Origin: Exiguobacterium sp. SL-9
GTDB taxonomy: Bacteria > Bacillota > Bacilli > Exiguobacteriales > Exiguobacteriaceae
Direction of reading: 5' to 3'
Assembly (NCBI RefSeq): GCF_004336985.1
Contig: NZ_SJUO01000001.1
Location: 744,001 to 808,000, forward strand
Length of the DNA: 64,000 nucleotides
Shown piece after piece: positions 1 to 8,449 of this stretch. The notes under the pieces were generated by a model, which saw only the letters and a list, made by a program, of their open reading frames with translations, was not told the DNA's origin and ran no database searches. The first letter of the stretch is position 1; every line of letters starts with the position of its first letter. The position numbers were made by a program, and so were the translations under genes.

Positions 1-866
1 CCGGCGATGAACGTCACCGGAAACCCGAGGATCGCCATCAAACTTAAGACAAGTGCCGCCGTGACAGGAGGCAGACTTTGCTCTTCAAAAATCGAAATCA
101 GATGAAACGTGATGGCCGTGTTGACGAGTGCCGGGATTCCGATACACGAGAGAATCAGCCAAAACGCCCGTGTCTTAAGCGCTTCTTTGAACGTGAAGTC
201 GACGTCGACGTGAATCGGTGCACCTGTCGTCTTTGGGCTCGGATGTGGGTTTGTCTCACCGTCCGGCAACAACCCCATATCCTCCGGTCGATTACGGACG
301 AAGCGGTAAGCGAGCGGCGTGAACAAGACGAGCACGAGGAGTCCCCACACTTGCCACGTCGTCTGCCAGCCAATTAAACCGACGAGCCAGACGTTGAGCG
401 GAGGAAAGACAGCCGAACTCAAGAAGCCGCCGATTGCCATATAGCTGAGCGCTTGTCCCCGCTTCGTGATGAACCATTGCGGGACGAGCGTGTTCGGGAT
501 GAGCGACATCGAACCTTGCCCGAACAAGCGAAGCATCCAAATGCCGAAGAAGAGCATCGTCAAGTTCGTCACATAACTATTGAACAAACAAGCGACGGCT
601 AGAAGGATCGACGCGAGCACCATCATGATGCGTTGCCCGAACCGATCAATCAATCGTCCGACGAAGAATAGACACGCTGCCGAAGCGAGCGTTGCCGCCG
701 AATAGATACTCGACACTTCTGAACGCGACCAACCGAAGTCGGTTATGTATTGATCGATAAACACCGAGATAAAATACGTCTGGCCCGGACCCGAGAAAAA
801 GACGCCGAGCCCTGCAATCATGACCATGTACCATCCATAATAGGATGGTTTTTTGATTTTCCCCAT
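1..866 (-). CDS. MFS transporter (3' end outside window)
   Basis: Partial gene, about 288 codons seen; the C-terminal part lies beyond the left edge. Translation starts MGKIKKPSYYGWYMVMIAG and contains successive hydrophobic helices with an MFS loop 2-3 type motif (GRLIDRFGQR, about residues 66-75). A hydrophilic central loop (about residues 190-215, rich in Pro and acidic residues) would separate the two six-helix halves. The start is set by a GGAAAGG Shine-Dalgarno 7-8 bases upstream. It lies 19 bp downstream of the methyltransferase gene on the same strand, so the two are probably cotranscribed. Substrate cannot be told from sequence; the N-terminal half resembles the oxalate/formate-antiporter-like MFS group. 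Confidence 0.85.
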   Translation of the reverse strand, partial: MGKIKKPSYYGWYMVMIAGLGVFFSGPGQTYFISVFIDQYITDFGWSRSEVSSIYSAATLASAACLFFVGRLIDRFGQRIMMVLASILLAVACLFNSYVTNLTMLFFGIWMLRLFGQGSMSLIPNTLVPQWFITKRGQALSYMAIGGFLSSAVFPPLNVWLVGLIGWQTTWQVWGLLVLVLFTPLAYRFVRNRPEDMGLLPDGETNPHPSPKTTGAPIHVDVDFTFKEALKTRAFWLILSCIGIPALVNTAITFHLISIFEEQSLPPVTAALVLSLMAILGFPVTFIA

Positions 867-885
867 ATTGATTTCCTTTCCTGCT

Positions 886-1503
886 CTATGATTTCACAGC
901 AACCACGATACCAATCGGATAATGGCGCGTACCCCGCTTCGGTTCGACGAGCACACCACGCTGGTAATAGAACTCGGTCGATGTGAACGGGGTGAACAGC
1001 GCTTCGAACTCGGCCTCCGTGAACTGGTGCGTGTGGAACGGCTCATTCGTCGGTTGCCCGACCCCTTGGCCGAATGGCGTCGATAACACCAAGATGCCGC
1101 CTGGCTTCAATAAGTCCCACACGTTCGCCATGAACGCCTCATATTCGGTCACATGTTCGATCGTCTCGAAGCTGACGATGCAATCAAACATCCCGAGTTT
1201 GTCCGGCAATGTCCGGTCGACGACATCGCCGACGATATAGTTGACGTTCGGATGATGATAACGGCCTTTCGCATAGCGCGTCGCCTCTTCCGACAAGTCG
1301 AGCGCGACGACTTCGGTCACGGTCCCTTTCAAGTTTTTCGCGATCAATTGACTGCCATACCCGCTCCCGCTCGCAAAATCGAGGACGCGCCCGTTCATGT
1401 ATAACAGAGCGAAATGATAGCGGGCGATATGTTCGAGCAATAAACCGTTCAATGGGTCCATGCGATCTGGGATGACCCGTTCTCCCGTATAGTCTAATGT
1501 CAT
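886..1503 (-). CDS. Class I SAM-dependent methyltransferase
   Basis: A 205-residue protein opening MTLDYTGERVIPD. The SAM-binding glycine motif is seen as VLDFASGSGYGS (about residues 38-49), followed by an acidic post-beta2 motif (VVALDLS) and the motif II region (FDCIVSFETIEHV), typical of type 11/12 methyltransferases. The TGERVIPD opening recurs in methyltransferases of polysaccharide gene clusters, but the substrate is not predictable here. The start at 1503 is chosen for its AAAAGGAG site 5 bases upstream. An alternative in-frame ATG at 1536 has a weaker AGGAAG site, and the open frame further upstream runs into the ltaS terminator. It probably forms a two-gene unit with the MFS transporter. 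Confidence 0.8.
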   Translation of the reverse strand: MTLDYTGERVIPDRMDPLNGLLLEHIARYHFALLYMNGRVLDFASGSGYGSQLIAKNLKGTVTEVVALDLSEEATRYAKGRYHHPNVNYIVGDVVDRTLPDKLGMFDCIVSFETIEHVTEYEAFMANVWDLLKPGGILVLSTPFGQGVGQPTNEPFHTHQFTEAEFEALFTPFTSTEFYYQRGVLVEPKRGTRHYPIGIVVAVKS

Positions 1504-1564
1504 AAGTTCTCCTTTTCTGATGTGCACTTCTTTCATCTTAGTCTTCCTAAGGCGCGACGACCAC

Positions 1565-1600
1565 AAAAAAAGAGAAAAGATTGTCTCCAACCTTTTCTCT
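1565..1600 (-). terminator. Terminator of the LTA synthase gene
   Basis: Nine-base perfect stem AGAGAAAAG/CTTTTCTCT (1571-1579 with 1592-1600), followed on the minus strand by a run of seven T. It lies 6 bp after the ltaS stop codon. Confidence 0.8.
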
Positions 1601-1605
1601 CCTCG

Positions 1606-3513
1606 TTATTGGTCTTGCTTGAAGCGGAGTAAATCTGAATAGATGAGTTGATCGTTCATCTCAAGGATTTTGTTCGCTTCTTCTTCAAGTGGCGTACATG
1701 CTGCACCATCTTCAGCGACTTCACCCGTCTCGGCGTCGTAACACATCGACTGCGTGAACAGATGGTCTTGTGTCACGACCGTCCCGTCGCGGAAAATGGC
1801 GCGGTCATAATGCTCTTTCGAGAACAAATCGTTCCCGAATCCGACCTGTTCAGACGTATCGATTCCGAGCAAGTGCTGAATCGTCGGGTTCATATCGACA
1901 TGACTTCCGATCGTCTCGTGCACTTCACCTTTCTCTTGTCCCGGCAAATGGATTGCGAACGGGACCGCTTGAAGCTTGGCGACGTCATACGGCGTCAACT
2001 CGTCTTTCCCGAGCAGATCAGCCATGGCGGCGTTATGGTTCGTCGAGATGCCATAATGGTCACCGTAGACGACGAAGATCGTGTCTTCCCACATCCCGTT
2101 CGCCTTCAAGTCTTCGATGAACAAGCCGAGAGCGTAATCTTGATACGCGAGCGCTTGCGGGAAGTTGTTGAGCGTCGTCGAGTTCGTCTCAAATTTCGGG
2201 ACGAGCTCATGCTTTTCACTCGGCATCGTGTAAGGGAAATGGTTCGTGAGCGTGATGAACTTCGCATAGAACGGTTCCGGGAGCTCCTCGAGCATCGGTA
2301 CCGACTGGCGGAAGAACTCATCATCGAGCAGTCCCCACTCTGTCATGTCCTCTGGATTTCCGAGATCATAGCTCGCTTCGTCAAAGAACTTGTCGACGCC
2401 GATGTTTTGATACATCTGGTCACGGTTCCAAAACGATTTGTTGTTGGCGTGGAACACGGCCGAGTAGTAGTTGTCTTCTTTAATGACTTCAGGTAATGCG
2501 TTGTATTCATTATCGGCGTTCGTGAAGTAGACTCCTCCACGCGAGAGGCCATACAGCGAGTTATCGAGGGCGAACTCGGCATCTGACGTTTTCCCTTGGC
2601 CGGTCGTATGGTAATAGTTCGGCCAGTAGTGGGACTCTTCAATCAGTTTGTTCAAGTTCGGCGTGATGTATTCACCGTTCGAAGCTTTCATGTTGTGCGT
2701 GAAGTTTTGGGCCGACTCGAATGAGACGACGACAACGTTCTTGCCTTTATACTTCCCGAACATCTCCGGGTCTGGAGCCGCATAGTTCTGACGCGTGAAG
2801 TTCTCGACTTCATCTAGTTCAGAACCGTCTGCGAGCGCTTTTTGGGCCGATGTCTTCGTTTGAAGCATGGCATCGTAGACATGGAAGTTGAACGTTCCTA
2901 AGTTTTTGACCAACAGCTCCCGGTCAAACGAACGCGTGAGTAACTCTGGACGCTCCGTCTCGGCAAGGACGAGGTTGAATCCGAACATAGCTGCTGCTGC
3001 CGTGAATGTGATCAAGACACGGCGCTGTGACGCCTGACTCGTCTCGTTCATTTTCCATAACAGAAACGGAAGCACGACGAGATCGCCTAACAAGAGCAAG
3101 TCTTTCCATTCGAGAAGCGACAGGAATGACGACGACAGCGTCTCCATGTTCGACGATTGGAACAAGACCGGTACGGTCAAGAAGTCCGTGAACTCACGGT
3201 AATACGTCGTATCCGCGAACAAGATGAGCGAAGAGACGAGATATAGGCTGTACAGTGCCCACTTCCGCTTATTCCCCCCGAAGAAGAAGCTGAAAGCGAA
3301 CAAGAACAACGTGAAGCTGAGCGGGTTGATGATGAGAATGAATGCCTGGATCGCGTTCTCAGCCGGCATATTGAAGAAGAACTGATACGCGATCAGCGAC
3401 TTCGTCCAAAGCAGGATCGTAAATATCCAGAACAGACGATGAGTCTTGAACGAGTCGAGCGTCGCCTGGCGGAAGCGGTCCATTTTTCCTTTCGGTTGAT
3501 TCGTGTGATTCAT
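1606..3513 (-). CDS. ltaS: Lipoteichoic acid synthase (LtaS family)
   Basis: 635 residues, the usual length. Five N-terminal membrane helices (about residues 25-185) precede an extracellular sulfatase-fold domain that polymerises glycerol phosphate from phosphatidylglycerol onto a glycolipid anchor. Residues matching the characterised S. aureus LtaS site are visible: Glu266 in SFES, the nucleophile Thr309 in GQGKTSD, Trp362/Arg364 in FWNRD, His425 in TNHFP and Asp485-His486 in YGDHYG. An ALA sequence at 226-228, just after the membrane part, fits the site where signal peptidase cuts LtaS. The gene stands alone between its own promoter and terminator. Bacilli often carry several paralogues (for example LTA primase), so the exact paralogue is uncertain. 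Confidence 0.92.
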   Translation of the reverse strand: MNHTNQPKGKMDRFRQATLDSFKTHRLFWIFTILLWTKSLIAYQFFFNMPAENAIQAFILIINPLSFTLFLFAFSFFFGGNKRKWALYSLYLVSSLILFADTTYYREFTDFLTVPVLFQSSNMETLSSSFLSLLEWKDLLLLGDLVVLPFLLWKMNETSQASQRRVLITFTAAAAMFGFNLVLAETERPELLTRSFDRELLVKNLGTFNFHVYDAMLQTKTSAQKALADGSELDEVENFTRQNYAAPDPEMFGKYKGKNVVVVSFESAQNFTHNMKASNGEYITPNLNKLIEESHYWPNYYHTTGQGKTSDAEFALDNSLYGLSRGGVYFTNADNEYNALPEVIKEDNYYSAVFHANNKSFWNRDQMYQNIGVDKFFDEASYDLGNPEDMTEWGLLDDEFFRQSVPMLEELPEPFYAKFITLTNHFPYTMPSEKHELVPKFETNSTTLNNFPQALAYQDYALGLFIEDLKANGMWEDTIFVVYGDHYGISTNHNAAMADLLGKDELTPYDVAKLQAVPFAIHLPGQEKGEVHETIGSHVDMNPTIQHLLGIDTSEQVGFGNDLFSKEHYDRAIFRDGTVVTQDHLFTQSMCYDAETGEVAEDGAACTPLEEEANKILEMNDQLIYSDLLRFKQDQ

Positions 3514-3576
3514 GTAAACACTCCTTATATGAAATTCAAGTTGAAGGTTCGTTTTCTTTTTAGACGTATAACCTAT

Positions 3577-3605
3577 ATTTTAACGTTCCTGTGACCTCAA
3601 TTCAA
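3577..3605 (-). promoter_or_regulatory. Sigma-A-type promoter of ltaS
   Basis: Reading the minus strand: -35 TTGAAT (3600-3605), 17-bp spacer, -10 TAAAAT (3577-3582). It lies about 65 bp upstream of the ltaS start in an otherwise AT-rich intergenic stretch. Confidence 0.6.
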
Positions 3606-3659
3606 CTAATTGACGTTTACAATTATACATAAACTTAACAATTTTATTGCGGGCTTTAC

Positions 3660-3695
3660 ACAAAAATGACCACCAAGTCGCCTCGGTAGCCATTT
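3660..3695 (-). terminator. Terminator after the TauE-type exporter gene
   Basis: Imperfect stem AATGACCACC/GGTAGCCATT (3665-3674 with 3685-3694), followed on the minus strand by five T. Confidence 0.6.
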
Positions 3696-3708
3696 AACGT
3701 CGATTCGA

Positions 3709-4488
3709 TTAACCGATGATGTCCATCCAAATTTTAACGGTGCTCGCTAAAATGAGGAGCGCCAAAATCATTTGAAGCGACTTCGTCTTCATGTTTTTAC
3801 CTATATTCGCGCCAAGTGGTGCCGCAATCAAACTGGCGATGATCATGATGACGGCGGGTTCCCATACGATTTGGTCGGTGATGATTTTACCGGCTGTCGA
3901 GCCGATTGACGAGATGAACGTGATGGCGAGCGAACTCGCGATTGCCATTTTCGTCGGAATCCGGAGCACGACGAGCATGATCGGCATCAAGATGAACGCG
4001 CCCGCTGCACCAACGATCCCTGCGGCCACCCCGACGACAAACGCCGAGCTCGCCGCAATCAGTTTATTGAAAGTGACTTGGTCGAGCGGAACATCCTCGA
4101 CATTCTTTTTCGGTAAGAACATCATGACCGTCGCAATGGTCGCGAGCACGGCATAGACGACGTTAATCAAGTTCTCCGACAAGAGCGTCGAACCATAACC
4201 GCCGATGAAACTCCCGATCAAGACGGCGACACCCATATACAAGATGAGCTGTTTGTTTAAGTAGCCGCCCTTCCGATACGCATAAATCCCACCGATCGTC
4301 GCGAAGAAGACTTGAATCGCGCTGATTCCCGATACTTCATGGGCGCTGAACGCCGCGAAGCCAAGGAGCGGTGGAATGTACAACAGCATCGGATATTTAA
4401 TAATCGATCCGCCAATCCCGACCATCCCTGAAATGAACGACCCGATGAAGCCGATCAAAAAAATGGTGATGATAAATCCTAGTTCCAT
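3709..4488 (-). CDS. TauE/SafE (TSUP) family sulfur-anion exporter
   Basis: 259 residues with about eight hydrophobic segments. It shows two related halves with the Gly-rich signature GFIGSFISGMVGIGGSIIKYP near the N-terminus and GVAAGIVGAAGAFILMPIML in the second half, typical of the TSUP/TauE family. Members export or import sulfite, thiosulfate or organosulfonates across the cytoplasmic membrane. A GGAGGAG site lies 6 bases before the ATG. It lies 40 bp downstream of a membrane rhodanese and close to cstB-like genes, which supports a role in sulfite or thiosulfate efflux during persulfide detoxification. That role is inferred from context; the sequence alone does not fix the substrate. Confidence 0.85.
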   Translation of the reverse strand: MELGFIITIFLIGFIGSFISGMVGIGGSIIKYPMLLYIPPLLGFAAFSAHEVSGISAIQVFFATIGGIYAYRKGGYLNKQLILYMGVAVLIGSFIGGYGSTLLSENLINVVYAVLATIATVMMFLPKKNVEDVPLDQVTFNKLIAASSAFVVGVAAGIVGAAGAFILMPIMLVVLRIPTKMAIASSLAITFISSIGSTAGKIITDQIVWEPAVIMIIASLIAAPLGANIGKNMKTKSLQMILALLILASTVKIWMDIIG

Positions 4489-4528
4489 GCTAACTCCTCC
4501 AATTCCCTACCCTCTATATAAGTAAGTT

Positions 4529-4900
4529 TTAGTTTTGTTCCCAGGCGATCATACCGCCCGAGACATCGTAAATTTCTGTGTACCCACGTTGTTTCAACAG
4601 TTGGGCCGCTTGGGCACTTCGATTCCCGCTTCGACAGATGACGTAAATCGGCTCGTCTTTCGAATAGGGCAATTCGATCTCATCTAATGAAGAAAGTGGT
4701 GCGTTCACCGCTCCTTCGATATGCCCCCCCTCGTATTCAGCCGCTTCTCGGACATCTAATAAGGATATTTCTTCGTTTTCCAATCTGTTTTGTAGTGTTT
4801 CGACGTCGATTTGAGTGATTCCACTCTCATTTGACGTAAAAAGAACGATTCCGATTGTCCCCAACACTAAAATGGATAAAAAAATGACGATTTTCTTCAA
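4529..4900 (-). CDS. Membrane-anchored rhodanese-domain protein
   Basis: 123 residues: an N-terminal hydrophobic anchor or uncleaved signal (MKKIVIFLSILVLGTIGIVLF) followed by one rhodanese domain. The active-site loop is intact, CRSGNRS, with the persulfide-carrying Cys at about residue 88, and the domain ends with the usual GGMIAW. No lipobox is seen, so the domain is probably displayed outside the membrane on a single helix. It is the first gene of the minus-strand unit that continues into the TSUP exporter, and its promoter is shared back-to-back with the soluble rhodanese gene. A sulfane-sulfur transfer role outside the membrane is inferred. Confidence 0.85.
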   Translation of the reverse strand: MKKIVIFLSILVLGTIGIVLFTSNESGITQIDVETLQNRLENEEISLLDVREAAEYEGGHIEGAVNAPLSSLDEIELPYSKDEPIYVICRSGNRSAQAAQLLKQRGYTEIYDVSGGMIAWEQN

Positions 4901-4923
4901 TTTTCGACCTCCGATTCTTTTTC

Positions 4924-4961
4924 TTGCATTTAGTATACCTCAGGGGGTATATTAAAAACAA
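4924..4961. promoter_or_regulatory. Divergent promoters over one CsoR/CstR-like operator
   Basis: The palindrome-like site ATACCTCAGGGGGTAT (4935-4950) has the ATACC...GGTAT arms and G/C-rich centre of CsoR/CstR-family operators. It sits within both spacers of two face-to-face promoters. Plus strand: TTGCAT (4924-4929), 18 bp, TATATT (4948-4953). Minus strand: TTGTTT (4956-4961), 18 bp, TATACT (4932-4937). A repressor bound here would block both -10 elements. No CsoR/CstR gene is in the window, so the assignment rests on the motif and the gene content. Confidence 0.6.
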
Positions 4962-5013
4962 CGAAAGAAACTCATTTCAAAAATTCGACAATCACAAAGG
5001 AGATTTCAAGCTT

Positions 5014-5310
5014 ATGAAAACCATTTCGACAACTGAACTAGAAACGTTGCTTCAATCTGATGAGACGCTCAACTTGATTGACGTTCGGGAGACAGACGAA
5101 TTTGCAGGTGGGCACATCAAGCAAGCGAAAAACGTTCCCCTCTCTGAATTCGGTGCGAAAGTCGATGAGCTCGATCGTTCGAAACCGATTCACGTCATCT
5201 GTGCAGCAGGGGGACGAAGCATGAACGCTTCGGCTTACCTCGATTCACTCGGCTTCGATGTCATCAACGTCGATGGCGGCATGATGAGCTGGACGGGCGA
5301 AACCGTCTAA
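5014..5310 (+). CDS. Single-domain cytoplasmic rhodanese
   Basis: 98 residues, no signal peptide. The rhodanese fold runs the full length (NLIDVRETDEFAGGHI ... GGMMSWTG) with active-site Cys in the loop CAAGGRS. The start at 5014 is set by an AAAGGAG site 8-10 bases upstream; a longer open frame to 4924 would begin inside the divergent promoter and is rejected. The gene resembles the small sulfurtransferases of cst operons (CstA/TusA-partner type in role, not in fold) that shuttle persulfide sulfur. It is 69 bp upstream of the cstB-like gene and probably cotranscribed with it from the promoter with the CsoR-like operator. Confidence 0.87.
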   Translation: MKTISTTELETLLQSDETLNLIDVRETDEFAGGHIKQAKNVPLSEFGAKVDELDRSKPIHVICAAGGRSMNASAYLDSLGFDVINVDGGMMSWTGETV

Positions 5311-5379
5311 CAATCTTCTATATATACATCTCAACAACCATAATCGTTTACAGTCAATTAATCTTAGGGGGTACTTTAC

Positions 5380-6780
5380 ATGTTATTACGTTATTTCTAT
5401 GATCAAAAATTAGCACAAGCATCTTATATGGTCGGTTGCCAAATGACCGGCGAAGCCGTCGTCATCGACCCGGCCCGCAACATCACACCGTATCTTCAAG
5501 AAGCTGAAAAAGAAGGCATGAAGATTGTCGCCACGGCTGAGACGCACATCCATGCCGACTTCGTCTCAGGTTCACTCGAGCTTGCGAAACGTACCGGTTC
5601 AACGGCTTACCTATCAGACGAAGGCGACGCGTCATGGAAATATGCGTTCGCAAAAGACATCGACTCAAAACTCGTCAAAGATGGCGACACGTTCAAAGTC
5701 GGTAACGTCACACTCGAAGTCATGCATACACCAGGTCACACGCCAGAACATATCTCGTTCTTGCTTTACGACCGGAACCAGACACAACCGATGGGGATCT
5801 TCACAGGTGACTTCGTCTTCGTCGGTGATATCGGTCGTCCTGACTTGCTCGAAGAAGCAGCCGGTGTAAAAGGAACGACAGCCATCGGTGCCGAGCAAAT
5901 GTTTGACTCACTCAAGAAATTCAAAGCTCTTCCTGACTTCGTTCAAGTCTGGCCGGGCCACGGTGCCGGAAGTGCTTGCGGTAAAGCGCTCGGCGCCATC
6001 CCGACATCGACGGTCGGTTACGAGAAAGCGACGAACTGGGCGCTTCAAATGACAGACAAAGACGCGTTCATCAAAGAGTTGACGACGGACCAGCCAGAAC
6101 CGCCGAACTACTTCGCGATGATGAAGAAAGTGAACAAAGAAGGCATCCAAGTCACGAACGAAATCGCTCGTCCGGAAGTCGTCGGCACGGACCGCCTCGA
6201 TACGCTCGTCGACGAGACACAAGTCGTCGATACACGTAAAGGGGAAGACTTCGCCAAAGGTCACGTCCCGGGCACAATCAACATCCCGTATAACACGAAG
6301 TTCGTCTCATGGGCCGGCTGGCTCGTCAACTTTGACAAAGACATCACGCTCATCGCAAGCGCGGAAGACGTCGATCAAGTGCAGACGGACCTCCAATCGA
6401 TCGGTCTCGACCGTCTCCGCTTCGTCGTCCCAGTCGAAGAGCTCGGTCAAGAGTTGTTGACGGAAACGTACACGGACGTGACAGCGGAACAAGCGATTGA
6501 ATCAGCTGAAAAAGGTGACGTCTTCATTCTCGACGTCCGGAATGCGACGGAATGGAACGCGAGCCACTACGAGAAAGCCGAACGTATCCTACTCGGTAAA
6601 TTGGCACGCGACCACGAAGGTCTTCCAACCGACCAAACGATTGCCGTTCACTGTGCGTCAGGCGTCCGTTCACGGATGGCCGCGAGCGTACTTCAATCAC
6701 TCGGCTACAAGGATATCCAAAACATCCTAGGTGGCTACGGTGCGATGAAGACCGTCCTCAATGCAACACAAATCGGCTAA
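5380..6780 (+). CDS. cstB: CstB-like persulfide dioxygenase-sulfurtransferase
   Basis: 466 residues in three parts. Residues 1-260: metallo-beta-lactamase-fold persulfide dioxygenase of the ETHE1 type, with metal ligands in THIHAD (His56, His58, Asp60), His116/His120 in HTPGH, Asp144/Asp150 in TGDFVFVGD and His194 in PGHG; Cys200 (GSACG) matches the conserved CstB cysteine. Residues 275-355: a rhodanese-like domain without a catalytic Cys. Residues 365-460: an active rhodanese with Cys425 in HCASGVRS. The family oxidises low-molecular-weight persulfides to thiosulfate. The domain order equals that of S. aureus CstB. A TTAGGGGGT site precedes the ATG. A terminator follows. Confidence 0.92.
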   Translation: MLLRYFYDQKLAQASYMVGCQMTGEAVVIDPARNITPYLQEAEKEGMKIVATAETHIHADFVSGSLELAKRTGSTAYLSDEGDASWKYAFAKDIDSKLVKDGDTFKVGNVTLEVMHTPGHTPEHISFLLYDRNQTQPMGIFTGDFVFVGDIGRPDLLEEAAGVKGTTAIGAEQMFDSLKKFKALPDFVQVWPGHGAGSACGKALGAIPTSTVGYEKATNWALQMTDKDAFIKELTTDQPEPPNYFAMMKKVNKEGIQVTNEIARPEVVGTDRLDTLVDETQVVDTRKGEDFAKGHVPGTINIPYNTKFVSWAGWLVNFDKDITLIASAEDVDQVQTDLQSIGLDRLRFVVPVEELGQELLTETYTDVTAEQAIESAEKGDVFILDVRNATEWNASHYEKAERILLGKLARDHEGLPTDQTIAVHCASGVRSRMAASVLQSLGYKDIQNILGGYGAMKTVLNATQIG

Positions 6781-6800
6781 TGCTATACTACAAACAAAGA

Positions 6801-6828
6801 AAGCGCCCACTCGACTGGGCGCTTTTTC
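6801..6828 (+). terminator. Terminator after cstB
   Basis: Perfect nine-base stem AAGCGCCCA/TGGGCGCTT with loop CTCGAC, followed by five T. It separates cstB from the next gene, whose SD begins about 6 bp later. Confidence 0.85.
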
Positions 6829-6843
6829 TCTAGGAGGGATTGT

Positions 6844-7965
6844 GTGATTGCGATCGGTCCATTGAACGTTCGACTCGATTTACTAGCCATGATGGTCAGC
6901 CTGCTCATTCTCTATATCGGTTTTAAGAAAATCGGCTTGTCGGAAAAAGACCGCGACGCTGTCCTCGGCACCTGGTTCGCCGGTTTTCTCGCATGGAAAG
7001 GAAGCGCGATCGTCCTCGGTCTCGCCTCGACGGGGAGTTTGGCCTTATCCCTTTATGCGACCGGAGGCACGTGGTCGCTTCTCATCGCCGCCGGTGTGAT
7101 CGCATTCTTCGTCTACCGGCTCGATGCTCACCTTCGCGGCTATTGGTTATTCTCGGCCTTGTTCCTTTGGCTGGCGATGACGCTCGTCGTCCCGAAATAT
7201 GGGGTGCTCCCATTGCTTTCATCGCCACAACCGCTCCACATCTATATGGCCGTCCTCATCGCCTCGCTGCTCGTCATGACGTGGCGCTGGATGCGGACAC
7301 CGACGCTCGGGGCGCTGCTTTGGACCGTGGTCGGTGCCATGGCGATTTGGTTGATCGGATCGACCGTCACCGGTACGTTCGAGTTGTGGTGGCTCATTCC
7401 GTTCTCCCTTCTCATCGCCGTCGCCATATATGCAGCGCGGCCATCTCAAAAGGCGGTCCAATATGGACTCGGGATTGTCGTCGTGCTCGCCGTCATCAAC
7501 GCGAGCTTGCCTGACGAGACACTACGCCTCGAGGCCGACTCGTCTCAAACCGGGTTGAACATCGGTCAAGTGCCCCCGAACTTCGAACTGAAGCGGACCG
7601 ACGGGACGACGTTCAACTTGAAAGATTTACGCGGTGAGCGGGTCGTCGTCAACTTCTGGGCATCATGGTGCCCACCGTGTCGGGCCGAGATGCCAGACAT
7701 GGCCAAGTTTGCCCGTGAACAAGACGATGTGACCATCGTCGCCGTCAATACGACGACGAGCGAACGGGATGTCGAGGATGCGCGGACGTTCGTCGCCCCA
7801 TATGAAGATGCGTTCAAGGTCGTCTATGACGAGGAAGGAATCGTCGGAAACGCCTACCGCATCCAGGCGATGCCAACGACGTACGTCCTCGATGAAAATG
7901 GAATTATCGTCGCCAAGCAGTTCGGCGCGATCGACCATGCCTGGCTTGATGCTCATACAAATTGA
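6844..7965 (+). CDS. Polytopic membrane protein fused to a TlpA-like thioredoxin domain
   Basis: 373 residues starting at GTG, with AGGAGGG 6-8 bases upstream. Residues 1-220 form about seven to eight membrane helices resembling the Lgt-like/DsbD-like integral part of other redoxin fusions. Residues 240-370 form a TlpA/ResA-type thioredoxin domain (PPNFELKRTDGTTFNL ... MPTTYVLDENG) with the redox pair Cys276-Cys279 in WCPPC and the cis-Pro in AMPTTY. The domain should face outside the membrane. Position directly after the persulfide genes suggests disulfide or persulfide reduction at the cell surface, but this is inferred. The N-terminal membrane family was not identified with certainty. Confidence 0.85.
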   Translation: MIAIGPLNVRLDLLAMMVSLLILYIGFKKIGLSEKDRDAVLGTWFAGFLAWKGSAIVLGLASTGSLALSLYATGGTWSLLIAAGVIAFFVYRLDAHLRGYWLFSALFLWLAMTLVVPKYGVLPLLSSPQPLHIYMAVLIASLLVMTWRWMRTPTLGALLWTVVGAMAIWLIGSTVTGTFELWWLIPFSLLIAVAIYAARPSQKAVQYGLGIVVVLAVINASLPDETLRLEADSSQTGLNIGQVPPNFELKRTDGTTFNLKDLRGERVVVNFWASWCPPCRAEMPDMAKFAREQDDVTIVAVNTTTSERDVEDARTFVAPYEDAFKVVYDEEGIVGNAYRIQAMPTTYVLDENGIIVAKQFGAIDHAWLDAHTN

Positions 7966-8013
7966 AAATAAAGGAGCGACTTTCTCTCGATCGAGAATAG
8001 CCGCTCCTTATTT
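7966..8013. terminator. Bidirectional terminator between convergent genes
   Basis: A-rich/T-rich flanked stem with core AGGAGCG/CGCTCCT and loop about 23 nt that itself contains the self-complementary TCTCGATCGAGA. It could end both the plus-strand thioredoxin fusion and the minus-strand gene that stops at 8033. Confidence 0.6.
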
Positions 8014-8032
8014 GTTTCGCCGGTCATTCAAC

Positions 8033-8449
8033 TCATCTTTTTTCGTAAGCTTCAAATTCTTTCGACCCTCGTTTTGGAGGATGTGAATCTTGTTGGATGG
8101 ATAACCATCCTACGAGACCGGTGACAAGCGAGAACAGAAGGATTCCCAGTTGAGAAATCGACACAGACGTCATCAAACTATCAATGATGTTCAATACGAT
8201 GAAAGGACTCGCAATGTGAAAGAACAAGGCTAGCAGCCCTGTATGTGATTGGATGAGATCGAGAGTCGTCAACGCCTTCAAGCATGCCGACAGAAATAAG
8301 TTGGTCGGAATCTCTGACATCCCATATACGAGGAAGAAGAGGAGGAGACTCCACAACGATTCATACTGTAAACCAAGTATCTTCAAAATTAGAAATTCAA
8401 GTGAGGTAAACACAATCAATATGATTGAAACGATCAACGTACAGATCAA
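8033..8449 (-). CDS. YrvL-like small membrane protein (start uncertain)
   Basis: About 138 residues with four hydrophobic segments. The segment GLQYESLWSLLLFFLVYGMSEIP, followed by a conserved-looking SVSIS turn, recalls the YrvL family of membrane regulators (from memory, not searched). The start is a problem. The open frame extends back into nfrA, but no ATG or GTG lies after the nfrA terminator. A perfect AGGAGGGGG site (8480s) is followed only by ATC (8474-8476) or ATA codons. The first allowed codon is TTG at 8449, preceded by AAAGGAAG at about 9 bases. Start at 8449 is chosen; initiation at a non-standard codon near 8476 is possible. Cytoplasmic tail is basic (KRGSKEFEAYEKR). Confidence 0.6.
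   Translation of the reverse strand: MICTLIVSIILIVFTSLEFLILKILGLQYESLWSLLLFFLVYGMSEIPTNLFLSACLKALTTLDLIQSHTGLLALFFHIASPFIVLNIIDSLMTSVSISQLGILLFSLVTGLVGWLSIQQDSHPPKRGSKEFEAYEKR

Noticed and set aside
1648-2496. 282-codon ORF opposite ltaS
   Set aside because: Antisense shadow of a real gene with complete catalytic motifs; no SD and Arg/Val-rich shadow composition.
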